This document shows, piece after piece, positions 1 through 6,620 of a DNA stretch of 14,360 nucleotides. The position numbers were made by a program, and so were the translations under genes. Position 1 is the first letter of the stretch; every line of letters starts with the position of its first letter. The notes under the pieces were generated by a model. That model was not told the origin of the DNA, did no database searches, and saw nothing but the letters and a program-made list of their open reading frames with translations. This stretch comes from JBCDBH01 sp039184055 (GTDB taxonomy: Bacteria > Acidobacteriota > Thermoanaerobaculia > Multivoradales > J023): positions 1 to 14,360 of the forward strand of contig JBCDBH010000132.1 of the NCBI GenBank assembly GCA_039184055.1, given 5' to 3'.

Positions 1-641
1 CCGGCACCGGTTCCGATTTGGCACGCACCCTCGAGCTTCCCGCCTCGCCTCGGTCAGCGCTCGAGCTGGCGCTCGAAGCGCCGCCTCGCCGGTTCGATCT
101 TCTGGTGTTCGAGCCCGACGACGGCGAGCGACGGTGGTTGCTCAACATCGCTTCGGTGGGCGTGTCCGGGGCGGTCGACGTGGCGGTGAATACGGCGCCC
201 AAAGAAGGTGGAGCGCTCGCCTTGCGCACCACCTATTTGCGCAAGACGGTTTCGGCCCTGTGGCGCTACGAGCCTCGGCCGTGTCGGGTGGCGGCCGATG
301 GGCGCGTGGTGTGGAACGAAGGTTTCTTCGTCGCGGCAATCGCCAACGGTCGCTACTTCGGTCAAGGCATGAAGGTCGCGCCGACCGCCGATCCGGCCGA
401 TGGAGTTGCCGAGCTGGTGGTCGTGCCGCCGGTGCCACGCTGGCAATGGCCGCTTCGACTGCCGCAATTCTTCGCCGGCACGCATATCCGGCTCGACGTG
501 GTCGAGCACCGGCGCGTTCGCACGGTTCGCGTCGAGCCACCTGTCGAAGGTTTCCCACCCTGGGATCTCGATGGGGAGACGGTGCCGCCGGTCGCCGCCA
601 CGGTGAGCGTCGAGCCGTCGGCACTCCACTTCGCCTACTAG
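1..641 (+). CDS. Diacylglycerol kinase-family lipid kinase, 3' part
   Basis: The gene enters from the left edge; about 212 residues are visible. In frame from base 3 the first residues read GTGSDLARTL, which matches the nucleotide-binding loop of the DAGK/YegS/sphingosine-kinase fold (usually GTGND-x-AR, here with Ser for Asn). The internal TTG at 18 is therefore not the start. The rest fits the C-terminal beta-rich domain: a strand LLNIASVGVSGAV where the family has N-x-x-x-x-G-hydrophobic, then an FFVAAIANGRYFGQGMKVAP segment typical of these kinases, ending in the DGE-containing lobe. Family members phosphorylate diacylglycerol or related lipids with ATP at the cytoplasmic membrane face; the substrate cannot be told from this part. 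The stop lies in a 17-bp tandem repeat. It converges on the sensor kinase gene with about 61 bp between them. Family call fairly sure, substrate unknown. Confidence 0.85.
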   Translation, partial: GTGSDLARTLELPASPRSALELALEAPPRRFDLLVFEPDDGERRWLLNIASVGVSGAVDVAVNTAPKEGGALALRTTYLRKTVSALWRYEPRPCRVAADGRVVWNEGFFVAAIANGRYFGQGMKVAPTADPADGVAELVVVPPVPRWQWPLRLPQFFAGTHIRLDVVEHRRVRTVRVEPPVEGFPPWDLDGETVPPVAATVSVEPSALHFAY

Positions 642-683
642 ATAGCGCTGCCTACTAAATAGCGGTGCCTACTAGATCGCCGC
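633..683. repeat. 17-bp tandem repeat, three copies, over the lipid kinase stop
   Basis: Three head-to-tail units begin at 633, 650 and 667 with consensus GCCTACTAGATAGCGST. The second unit differs from the first at two positions, and the third diverges over its last six bases. Each unit carries a stop triplet (TAG, TAA, TAG). As 17 is not a multiple of 3, the stops at 639, 656 and 673 fall in three different frames of the plus strand. The first is the stop of the lipid kinase gene. The rest fills most of the gap between two convergent genes. Confidence 0.8.
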
Positions 684-702
684 GCTTACTTCGATCAGCG
701 CG

Positions 703-2247
703 CTAGCGTGGCAGCGTTTCGAATCGTGGGTAGACGAGGTCGTCGCGACTGTCTTCGGTTTCCATCGGCATCCGCACCTCGACTTCGGTCCCACCTTCGG
801 GTCGCGAGCGGAACTCGATCTGACCGCGACACAAGAGGGCACGCTCGCGCATACCCACCAAGCCGACCCGGCCATCGGTCCGCAAGTCCGCCGGATCGAT
901 GCCGCGGCCGTCGTCACGCACCTTGAGCACCAGGTCGTCGCCGTCGAGACCCAGGTGCACGTCGATGCGTCGGGCGTTGGCGTGACGCAGAATATTGGTG
1001 ATCGATTCCTGAAAAATGCGAAAGAGATGCGTCGCACGTTCGCGATCGAGCGCCATCGCGACATCGGGATCGCCGACGAAATGATGCTCGATCCGGGTCG
1101 GGCGGGTCATCTCTTCGGCATGCAGCCGCATGGCGGCGGCGAGACCGACATCGTCGATGACCGCCGGACGGAGATCACGGGCGATCCGTCGCACCGACGA
1201 AGTGATGCGTTCGATCAGCTCACGGGTGGCCTTCATCGTGCTTCCGAGCATCGTGTCGTGATCGTTGGCGGCCGGTGACGCGTTGCGCGTCGCGCCTTCG
1301 ATGATCGAGACATGGAGCTTGAGGGCGGTGAGCTCCTGACCGAGCTGATCGTGAATCTCGCGAGCGATCGCCTCGCGCTCGCGTTCGCGCGCTTCTTGAA
1401 GATGACGAGCGAAGGTGCGGAGCTCCTCACGTGACCGTCGCAATGCGCTTTCTTGCATCACGCGTTCGGTGATGTCTTCGACCACGCCGAGCACTTGCCG
1501 CGGGGTATCGTCGTCGCTGCGACTGAAGACGATGCTTCGTGAATAGAGGGTACGCCAGCTGCCATCGTGGTGACGCATGCGATAGCGGGTGATCACCGGT
1601 GGGTCACCGGGTTGATGATCTTCGTAGCGAGCGAACCATTCGGCGATGTTTTCGCGGTCTTCCGCGTGCATCAGCTCGACGTAGTAGTTGTCGCCCAATC
1701 GAGCCAGCTCGTGTTTGGCGTAGCCGAGCAATTCGTCGATGCGATGATTGCTGTAGACGACGTGTTGCTCGACCAGATCGAAGAGATAGATGTGCTCGGG
1801 AATGGTGTCGGTGATGCGCTCTTGGAACCGACGCGCCTGGTCGAGCTCGAGCTCGAGTCGCAATTGCTCTTCGCGCCAATTGCCCCGTCGACAGAGGATG
1901 GTGAGCCGGAGCGTCAGATCGTCGATCGGGCATGGGAACGGCACCACCTCGTCGACCCCGGCATCGAGCAGGGGGTGGAGCGTCGCATCGAGATGTTCGG
2001 CGGATACCAGGGTGAGCACGCGTGGCGGCCCGAGCACGCGCAGCATACGGATCAATTGGAGTGGGAGGTGATCGTCCGTGACCAGCAGCACCACGGCGTT
2101 GTGGCGATTGGGCTGGTAGCGACTGGCGCCGGTCGCGGGAGGCACGACATCGCACTCGAAACCACGTTCGATGAGTGTGGCAACGAGCGGGTTGAGGTCG
2201 ACATCGCGCGAGAGGACGATCAGGATCCGCATCTGCAGTAGAATCAT
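703..2247 (-). CDS. PAS-containing sensor histidine kinase, NarL/UhpB type (HisKA_3)
   Basis: A 514-residue soluble sensor kinase without membrane segments. Residues 6-120 look like a CheY-type receiver but lack its usual hallmarks: the phosphoacceptor region reads VVLLVTDD and the conserved Lys-Pro is replaced by PFPCP (103-107). Residues about 143-262 form a PAS domain (SNHRIDELLGY, then RMRHHDGSWRTLYSR and GVVEDITER). A short coiled coil leads to HisKA_3 with the phospho-acceptor H299 in AREIHDQLGQEL. The HATPase_c domain has an N-box QESITNILRHANA (413-425), DDGRGID (445-451) and GLVGMRERA. Such kinases autophosphorylate and pass phosphate to a LuxR/NarL-type response regulator; none is encoded next to it, so it is an orphan here. 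No clear ribosome site is seen. Met6 (2232) is an alternative start and fits the receiver-like fold better. It diverges from the XRE-IrrE gene. Confidence 0.9.
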   Translation of the reverse strand: MILLQMRILIVLSRDVDLNPLVATLIERGFECDVVPPATGASRYQPNRHNAVVLLVTDDHLPLQLIRMLRVLGPPRVLTLVSAEHLDATLHPLLDAGVDEVVPFPCPIDDLTLRLTILCRRGNWREEQLRLELELDQARRFQERITDTIPEHIYLFDLVEQHVVYSNHRIDELLGYAKHELARLGDNYYVELMHAEDRENIAEWFARYEDHQPGDPPVITRYRMRHHDGSWRTLYSRSIVFSRSDDDTPRQVLGVVEDITERVMQESALRRSREELRTFARHLQEAREREREAIAREIHDQLGQELTALKLHVSIIEGATRNASPAANDHDTMLGSTMKATRELIERITSSVRRIARDLRPAVIDDVGLAAAMRLHAEEMTRPTRIEHHFVGDPDVAMALDRERATHLFRIFQESITNILRHANARRIDVHLGLDGDDLVLKVRDDGRGIDPADLRTDGRVGLVGMRERALLCRGQIEFRSRPEGGTEVEVRMPMETEDSRDDLVYPRFETLPR

Positions 2248-2298
2248 CGCACATGTCTGACGGCTGGCTGGCGATTCGCGCCGGTCGGTGTCGAGACG

Positions 2299-2316
2299 GA
2301 TCGTATCGGAACGATC
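2299..2316. promoter_or_regulatory. Inverted repeat, candidate operator in the divergent spacer
   Basis: GATCGT and ACGATC form a perfect 6-bp inverted repeat with a 6-bp spacer, 18 bp in all. It lies 54 bp before the TTG start of the XRE-IrrE gene and 51 bp from the start of the divergent kinase gene. XRE regulators typically bind dyads of this size, so autoregulation is plausible. No convincing -35/-10 pair was recognised in the 123-bp spacer. This is inference from symmetry and position only, and short dyads also occur by chance in CGAT-rich DNA. Confidence 0.35.
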
Positions 2317-2370
2317 AGGTCGCGAAGCTCGAGACCGAGACCTGGCGCGTTCGACGAGCGGAGAGACGGG

Positions 2371-3570
2371 TTGTCACCACAGGCATTGGGCCAACGAATC
2401 GCAAAGATCCGTGATCAGCGCGGTGCGTCACGCGCCGAGATCGCGGCGAGCTTGGGTATTGCGGCCGAGAGTTTGGCCGCGCTCGAGCGTGGTGAGCGCC
2501 GGGCGACGAACGACGAGCTGGTGCGGTTGTCCGAAGCGTTGTCGGTGTCACTCAACGAGCTTTTGTCGAGTCGCCGGTCACGTGCCGATGTCGAGCCACG
2601 GTTTCGTCTGGCGCGTCAGGTGGGATTGCGCGACGCGCGTCACGCGGTCGATACCCTCACGGTTTTGGCGCGGAAATTCGTCGATCTCGAGCAGGTGCTC
2701 GGTATCGAACGCCCGATCACACCGCTCGAATCGCTCGAGACGTACCACGTCAGCGGTCGCCAGGGCATCGATCCACGATTGGCTGGCGAGCACGCCGCCG
2801 CGACCGTGCGTGATGCTCTCGGCGTGGGCAACGGCCCGGCGGTCGGGCTCGCCGAGCGGCTCGAGGTCGAAGCGGGGCTGCGGATCTTCTTTCTCGACGA
2901 CTTGCCCGATACGGTCGCCGGTCTGGTGATTTGGACACGCGAGCTCGGTGGCTGTATCGGGATCAATCGAGAACATCCGCTCGGCCGACGTCGCTGGTCG
3001 CTGGCGCAGGAGGTGGCGCATTTCCTCCGTGACCGTGAGGCGGGCAATGTCTTGCCGACCGCCGGTCGGCATCGTCGCACCAGCGCCGATATCTTTTCCG
3101 AGAGCTTCACCAAGGCCTTTCTCTTGCCCCGTGCAAGCGTGTCGAAGCAATTCGCCGATCGCTGTCGCGCCAATGGTGGCCATTTCGCGGTCGCCGATAT
3201 TTTGTGGATGGCACGGCTTTATGAAGTGTCGTTTTCGCGTATGACTCGACGGCTCGAGGAGTTGGGCTTTTTCCCCAACGGCACCTACGAGCGTCTGACC
3301 GCCAACCGCTACACGCCGGAGCCCGGTATCGAGCGGGTCGACATCGTCGGTGAGAGTCGACCCTTTCCTGGGCGTTTTCCGATGCGTTACACGGCCATGG
3401 CGCTCGAAGCTTACGAGCGTTCGTTGATCAGCGAGCGCGAGCTCGCCGAGTTCTTGGAAACCGATCGGTTTTCGGTGCGCCGTCTGTATCAGGAATGGCG
3501 CTTACAGCGTTTTGCGGATGGAAGCGAGGTCGAGCTCGACCTGTCGGAAGAAGTCGTGACGCTGTCGTGA
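2371..3570 (+). CDS. XRE-family regulator fused to an ImmA/IrrE-type domain (active-site His replaced)
   Basis: 399 residues from a TTG start. GGAGAG sits 5 bases upstream, and the helix-turn-helix begins almost at once (residues 7-62, with SRAEIAASLGI and ESLAALERGERR). After a linker, residues about 150-270 resemble the ImmA/IrrE (COG2856) fold: EVEAGLRIFFLDDLPDTVAGL, then RRRWSLAQEVAHFLRDRE, then SESFTKAFLLP. The family's zinc motif is HExxH. Here it reads Q213-E-V-A-H217, so the first His is lost and peptidase activity is doubtful. D240 might stand in for the usual third acidic ligand. The C-terminal about 100 residues (ALEAYERSLISERELAEFLE) are typical of long XRE-IrrE proteins. In phage and ICE systems ImmA-type enzymes cleave partner repressors. 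The PIN gene follows 75 bp downstream, as in putative toxin-antitoxin pairs. Family call is firm; the role as antitoxin or regulator is inferred. Confidence 0.88.
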   Translation: MSPQALGQRIAKIRDQRGASRAEIAASLGIAAESLAALERGERRATNDELVRLSEALSVSLNELLSSRRSRADVEPRFRLARQVGLRDARHAVDTLTVLARKFVDLEQVLGIERPITPLESLETYHVSGRQGIDPRLAGEHAAATVRDALGVGNGPAVGLAERLEVEAGLRIFFLDDLPDTVAGLVIWTRELGGCIGINREHPLGRRRWSLAQEVAHFLRDREAGNVLPTAGRHRRTSADIFSESFTKAFLLPRASVSKQFADRCRANGGHFAVADILWMARLYEVSFSRMTRRLEELGFFPNGTYERLTANRYTPEPGIERVDIVGESRPFPGRFPMRYTAMALEAYERSLISERELAEFLETDRFSVRRLYQEWRLQRFADGSEVELDLSEEVVTLS

Positions 3571-3645
3571 GACGTTTCGAGACGCCCGCGACGATGGAGG
3601 GTAGACGCGAGGCGCTCTGGTTGATGACGAGGAGGTTATAAGTCG

Positions 3646-4215
3646 ATGGCGAGGCCGCTGGTGACCAGCGCGGGCTGCCTGCTCAACCTGATGGCGACTG
3701 GGCGCGTGACCGAGGTATTGGATGCTCTCGGTGTGCGTTTGCTCGCCCCACGGGCGGTGCGATCCGAGCCTCTCGCTCTCGGCGGGCGAGACGACGAGCT
3801 GACCGCACCGACTCTCGACCCGATCGATCTGCGGAGTCTCGAGTCGACGGAGCGGTTGGTGATCGAAGGTCTCGACGCGGCCGAGCTTCGCGAGGCGTGG
3901 GTGGCGTGTAGCGAGCAGCTTCACGACCAGGACGCCGCCACCGTCGCTCTCGCCGCGGTCAGCGGAATCCCGCTCGCGACCGACGACCGTCGTCAGATCG
4001 CGGTGGCGATCGAGCTCTTTCCCGATCTCGAGATCGTTTCGACTTTGGAGCTCCTCGCCGACGCCGCCGAGCGGCTCGCGCTCGATGAGAGCGAGCTCGA
4101 TGAGCTTTTACGTCGTGTGCGGGTGCGGGCGGCGTTTCTACCGGCGCGCGATGATCGACGACGCGATTGGTTGCTCGATCGCAAGCCCTTCGAGTCCGAC
4201 GTCGAGTTCGTCTGA
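3646..4215 (+). CDS. PIN-domain protein, partner of the XRE-IrrE regulator
   Basis: 189 residues. A strong GAGGAGG (3629-3635) lies 10 bases before the ATG. PIN domains are metal-dependent RNases with four clustered acidic residues. Seen here: a first strand VTSAGCLLNLMATGR (6-20), where the usual Asp is replaced by Ser8 in my alignment; E41 in PRAVRSEPLAL; D96 in HDQDAATVALA; and D113-D114 in ATDDRR. So three of four acidic positions are kept. The tail (TLELLADAAE, then an Arg-rich RVRVRAAFLPARDD) fits long PIN proteins found next to XRE-IrrE genes. Together with the upstream gene it makes a toxin-antitoxin-like pair, although the order (large regulator first) and the lost Asp suggest it may be inactive or repurposed. 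It converges on the HTH gene at 4233. Family call good, nuclease activity doubtful. Confidence 0.75.
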   Translation: MARPLVTSAGCLLNLMATGRVTEVLDALGVRLLAPRAVRSEPLALGGRDDELTAPTLDPIDLRSLESTERLVIEGLDAAELREAWVACSEQLHDQDAATVALAAVSGIPLATDDRRQIAVAIELFPDLEIVSTLELLADAAERLALDESELDELLRRVRVRAAFLPARDDRRRDWLLDRKPFESDVEFV

Positions 4216-4247
4216 TGTCCGGACGTCTCTGATCAATCCTCGATCAG
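4214..4247. other. Two adjacent inverted repeats between convergent genes
   Basis: Between the PIN gene and the convergent HTH gene lie GATGTCCGGACGTC (4214-4227, a near-perfect dyad around GTCCGGAC) and CTGATC-7-GATCAG (4229-4247, a 6-bp stem that includes the HTH stop codon). A hairpin at a convergent junction could act as a two-way transcription end. There is no T-run on either side, so a classical intrinsic terminator is not shown. Confidence 0.3.
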
Positions 4248-4685
4248 GCCGCGTCGCGCCAGCTCGTCGAGAGCGGCCTCGCAACGCAGCAATCGGCGCT
4301 CGACCTCGTCGAGCACCACCAGACCGATTCCCACCAGACGACGCAGTTGCTGATCCTCCGACCCGTGCCGCGGCTGATCCCACACCGGAGGATAGACACC
4401 GGCGAAGAAACGCGCCGGCTCGATACCGAGCACGGTGAGCATCGCCACCAAGTGGTGATATTTCAGCGCCACCTTGCCGCTCAAGAGTCGCGATAGCTGT
4501 CCACGACCGAATCCTAGCTGGAGCTCGAGACGACGTTGGCTGTACTCCGAGGCCTCGATCAGCCGGCGGAGCGCCAAACGTGTGCGTTCCAGATCGCTTC
4601 CGATCCGACCGCCAATCGAGTCCACGAGGTGCTCCGATCTGTTTTTCACTCGTTTGCAGGCACCCTCCCTTGTCTCGTCATCCAC
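4233..4685 (-). CDS. Small XRE-type HTH protein (paralogue of the one at 5941-6351)
   Basis: 150 residues from ATG 4685, a start with only a weak ribosome site. GTG at 4625 (residue 21), preceded by GGAG at 6 bases, is a good alternative and would leave 130 residues, close to its paralogue's length. The HTH covers about residues 36-97: LRRLIEASEYSQRRLE, GFGRGQLSRLLSG, LKYHHLVAMLTVLGIEP. The C-terminal helix region (VLDEVERRLLRCEAALDELARRGL) could dimerise. By hand, 30 of 61 core positions match the HTH protein at 5941-6351, including LKY-x-H, EP-x-x-FFA and the terminal Cys-Glu-x-x-Leu-Asp. It has no TPR gene directly downstream; the only TPR gene is upstream on the same strand. Role as a DNA-binding regulator is inferred from the fold; the target is unknown. 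Confidence 0.8.
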   Translation of the reverse strand: MDDETREGACKRVKNRSEHLVDSIGGRIGSDLERTRLALRRLIEASEYSQRRLELQLGFGRGQLSRLLSGKVALKYHHLVAMLTVLGIEPARFFAGVYPPVWDQPRHGSEDQQLRRLVGIGLVVLDEVERRLLRCEAALDELARRGLIED

Positions 4686-4957
4686 GCCCGAAGACTACGG
4701 ATCCTCTCTTTGTAGCGCAAGAAATTCTCTGAATCGGGGGCGAAACGCTGCGTTCACCGTGTCGAAGCCTCGAAACCTCTTCGTTGCTCCCTAGCATGAA
4801 AGCGATGACCGGGGGCGTTCGACGCTGACGTCGTGTCGTGAGCCGGCGTGTGGGTGATGACATGGAAGCTGGATGGTGGATCGAGTTCTGGGCGTGGGTA
4901 GTGGGCTGGCCGACCATCGAGGGTAGCCATATGACGATCGAGCCCGGTGGCTGAGAG
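4686..4957. other. 272-bp spacer between the TPR gene and the orphan HTH gene
   Basis: This is the longest stretch without a certain gene. On the minus strand it is the leader of the orphan HTH gene. I see no convincing -35/-10 pair, only small dyads: AGAA-A-TTCT around 4720-4730 and CGACG-CTGA-CGTCG at 4820-4833. On the plus strand it holds the possible 30-codon ORF at 4862-4954, listed separately. No remnant of a second TPR gene was recognised. Confidence 0.5.
4862..4954 (+). CDS. Possible small Trp-rich peptide, 30 residues
   Basis: ATG 4862 opens a 30-residue frame ending with TGA at 4952-4954, three bases short of the convergent TPR stop. The peptide has five Trp (W5, W6, W10, W12, W16) in the segment WWIEFWAWVVGWP, then a polar tail ending EPGG. 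About three quarters of its codons end in G or C, and ATC and GAG codons recur, as in neighbouring genes. In-frame GTG codons at 4850 and 4838 could extend it. No good Shine-Dalgarno is seen, and a frame this short can arise by chance. A hydrophobic peptide next to TPR and HTH genes recalls signal peptides of RRNPP systems or small membrane toxins, but there is no homology to support either. Confidence 0.25.
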   Translation: MEAGWWIEFWAWVVGWPTIEGSHMTIEPGG

Positions 4958-5944
4958 TTATTCGAGATACGTGGCGGCTTGGCGGAGCTCGTCTTGACTG
5001 GGTGTACCGGTGGCGATGGCGCGCGCCAGGCGAAGTAGCGCGGTGGCGGTGGCCTCATCGTCATGGTCATCGCGTGAGCGAAGCAAAAGAAAGCACGCCG
5101 TGGCGACTTTGTTCAGGCCTTCGAAGTCGTGGCGCTCCGCGTGGATCACCGCCAGGTCGATCAGGAAGAGGGTTTGTTGGCGGTGGTCGCCAAGCCGGGC
5201 AAAGCCGTCACATGCCGCCCACAGCTCCTCGATCGCGCGTTCATGGTCCCCGTGGCGCAACGCGGCGAGGGCGCACAAACCACGAAGCTTGAGCAAGCCG
5301 ACGGTTTCGGGGTGTTCAGCGTGTGCGTGCCAGGCGAGCTCGAGCCAGCGGTCGGCTTCCCGTCTCGACTCGGTGTCCGCGGCGATTTCGTGGAGGTGGA
5401 CGGCGAGATTGTGAATCGCCGCCAGTCGCGCGCGGTCGTCGAGGGCGTGAGCATGGGTGTCGAGGGCTTCGTTGAAGGCGGCGATGGCGTGACGTGGTCG
5501 ACCCGCACGGCCGAGGAGCACGCCCCGGTCGATGATCGCTGTCGCCAAAGGGTTGGCCGCGTCGAGATCTCGGTAGGTCGACACGGCGACATCGATCAGT
5601 TCGAGCGCTTCGTCGAGACGCTCTTGATCGGCACGTACGTATGCGGCGCGTTGCATCAAGCGTGCCGCGAGCCGAGGACACGGCTCGTGTCGTTGTTCGT
5701 GAAAACCGATCGCCACCACCATGGCGGCCTCGGCGTCGTCGAGCCGGCCGACATTGCGATATGCGCTCGCCACCACCGACCACGCGATCGTCTGCGCTTC
5801 GATCCACGTGTCGTGATCGGTGTTGTCGAGCCGGGCGGCGACGTCGCGTGCCTCGAGAGCCAGATCGAGCGCGCGGGCAGGGTGACGATGTCGCGTGTCG
5901 TCCGCGCGATTCACCAGCTGGTGGTAGGTATCGAGATGGTTCAT
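4958..5944 (-). CDS. TPR-repeat protein, translationally coupled to the small HTH gene
   Basis: 328 residues, almost all alpha-helical, no signal peptide or membrane segment, so cytoplasmic. Helical pairs fitting TPR spacing lie at about residues 53-84 (VVASAYRNVGRLDDAEAAM), 93-125 (MQRAAYVRADQERLDEALEL), 134-165 (RGVLLGRAGRPRHAIAAFNE), 172-205, 215-248 (CALAALRHGDHERAIEELW) and 256-290 (FLIDLAVIHAERHDFEGL). Its ATG overlaps the TGA of the HTH gene upstream (ATGA, 5941-5944), implying coupled translation and probably equal amounts. TPR solenoids bind proteins or peptides. In RRNPP regulators such a solenoid is fused to an HTH and binds a peptide. Here the two halves are separate, so I infer that the TPR protein controls or is controlled by the HTH partner. 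No enzyme motif was seen. TPR call is firm, function is open. Confidence 0.85.
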   Translation of the reverse strand: MNHLDTYHQLVNRADDTRHRHPARALDLALEARDVAARLDNTDHDTWIEAQTIAWSVVASAYRNVGRLDDAEAAMVVAIGFHEQRHEPCPRLAARLMQRAAYVRADQERLDEALELIDVAVSTYRDLDAANPLATAIIDRGVLLGRAGRPRHAIAAFNEALDTHAHALDDRARLAAIHNLAVHLHEIAADTESRREADRWLELAWHAHAEHPETVGLLKLRGLCALAALRHGDHERAIEELWAACDGFARLGDHRQQTLFLIDLAVIHAERHDFEGLNKVATACFLLLRSRDDHDDEATATALLRLARAIATGTPSQDELRQAATYLE

Positions 5945-6351
5945 CGACGCGCCTCGTCATCGAGAAGACCGAGTCGATCGAGCACGCGTTCACAGGTTTC
6001 GATGCGTTTGCGTAGCTGGCGGACCGATTCGAGCCCGGCGTCGTAGAGCGTTTCGAGGTCGGCGGCCACCGTATCGCTCCGCCAGGCCGACCGTTCGCGG
6101 AATCGTTGCAGGACATCGGCTTCGGGATCGGGGAAGAGACGAGCGAAGAAGGCGCGTGGCTCCATGTCGAGCACATCGAGCACCAGAAGAATGTGTCGAT
6201 ATTTGAGATCGAGATTGGCGTGTAAAAGCTGCGATAGATAACCACGTGAGAAACCAGCGCGCTCCTCGACCTGACGCTGTGTGTAAGGAGAGGTTCGGAT
6301 GAGCTGACGGAGCAGCTCGAGCGCGCGCGCGGTTTCGTTTTGCGGATCCAT
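5941..6351 (-). CDS. Small XRE-type HTH protein paired with the TPR gene
   Basis: 136 residues from ATG 6351, chosen because AGGGG lies 5 bases upstream and the HTH starts soon after. An ATG at 6420 is in frame but adds a basic tail with no counterpart. The HTH spans about residues 8-72: LRQLIRTSPYTQRQVE, GFSRGYLSQLLH, LKYRHILLVLDVLDMEP, FFARLFP. Residues 95-128 form a probable coiled helix (LETLYDAGLESVRQLRKRIE) ending CERVLDRLGLL, a likely dimer or TPR contact. It is paralogous to the protein at 4233-4685. The gene overlaps the TPR gene by 4 bp and diverges from the LolA-like gene across a 269-bp spacer, which it may control. A DNA-binding role is inferred from fold; no ligand domain is present in this chain. 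Confidence 0.82.
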   Translation of the reverse strand: MDPQNETARALELLRQLIRTSPYTQRQVEERAGFSRGYLSQLLHANLDLKYRHILLVLDVLDMEPRAFFARLFPDPEADVLQRFRERSAWRSDTVAADLETLYDAGLESVRQLRKRIETCERVLDRLGLLDDEARR

Positions 6352-6620
6352 CTCCACCCCTTTTGTCGTGGCGAGCTGCTGGCGATCGCTTCGTGCGCGG
6401 TGGGCTCGAAAACCGCGCATCGGTGGTGTTCGTTATCGATGCTATATCAGAGAGAGTGCACGTGGGACGTGATCGGCCGGTCCTGGTACGATAGGCGTCC
6501 GCCTTGGGGAAGGCTTCGAGGGGATTCGTTCGCGTGGCCTGGCCATGTGTGTGGATCGCTCCGGTCGAAAGAGGGTCTGGGGAGGCTCTCAGAGGGGAAA
6601 CCCGGAAGGAGGAAGGTCTC
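6352..6620. promoter_or_regulatory. Divergent spacer with candidate promoters
   Basis: The 269-bp region separates the HTH-TPR pair (-) from the LolA-like gene (+). On the plus strand TGGTACGAT (6484-6492) reads as an extended -10 element (TGn then TACGAT); transcription from it would give a leader of about 120 bases. On the minus strand TGATATAGC (over 6441-6449) is a similar element facing the HTH gene. Neither has a good -35. Between them lie CACGTG (6459-6464) and the direct repeat ACGTG-GG-ACGTG, possible regulator sites. All are weak calls by eye. Confidence 0.3.

Noticed and set aside
1841..1860. GAGCTC-type hexamer repeat inside the kinase gene
   Set aside because: It codes the Leu-Glu-Leu-Glu coiled coil between receiver-like and PAS domains and reflects the local preference for GAG and CTC codons.
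4820..4833. CGACG-CTGA-CGTCG stem-loop as a terminator
   Set aside because: The stem is only 5 bp, with no T-run on either strand.
4678..5070. Minus-strand frame across the 272-bp spacer
   Set aside because: Pro/Ser/Arg-rich composition, overlaps the TPR gene in another frame, no motif and no ribosome site.
5129..6046. Long plus-strand frame opposite the TPR and HTH genes
   Set aside because: It mirrors the TPR and HTH genes in a GC-rich sequence, has no family motif, no ribosome site, and crosses the ATGA junction.
6504..6620. N-terminal extension of the LolA-like protein
   Set aside because: It puts 39 non-hydrophobic residues before a clear signal peptide, while GTG 6621 has a near-perfect Shine-Dalgarno.
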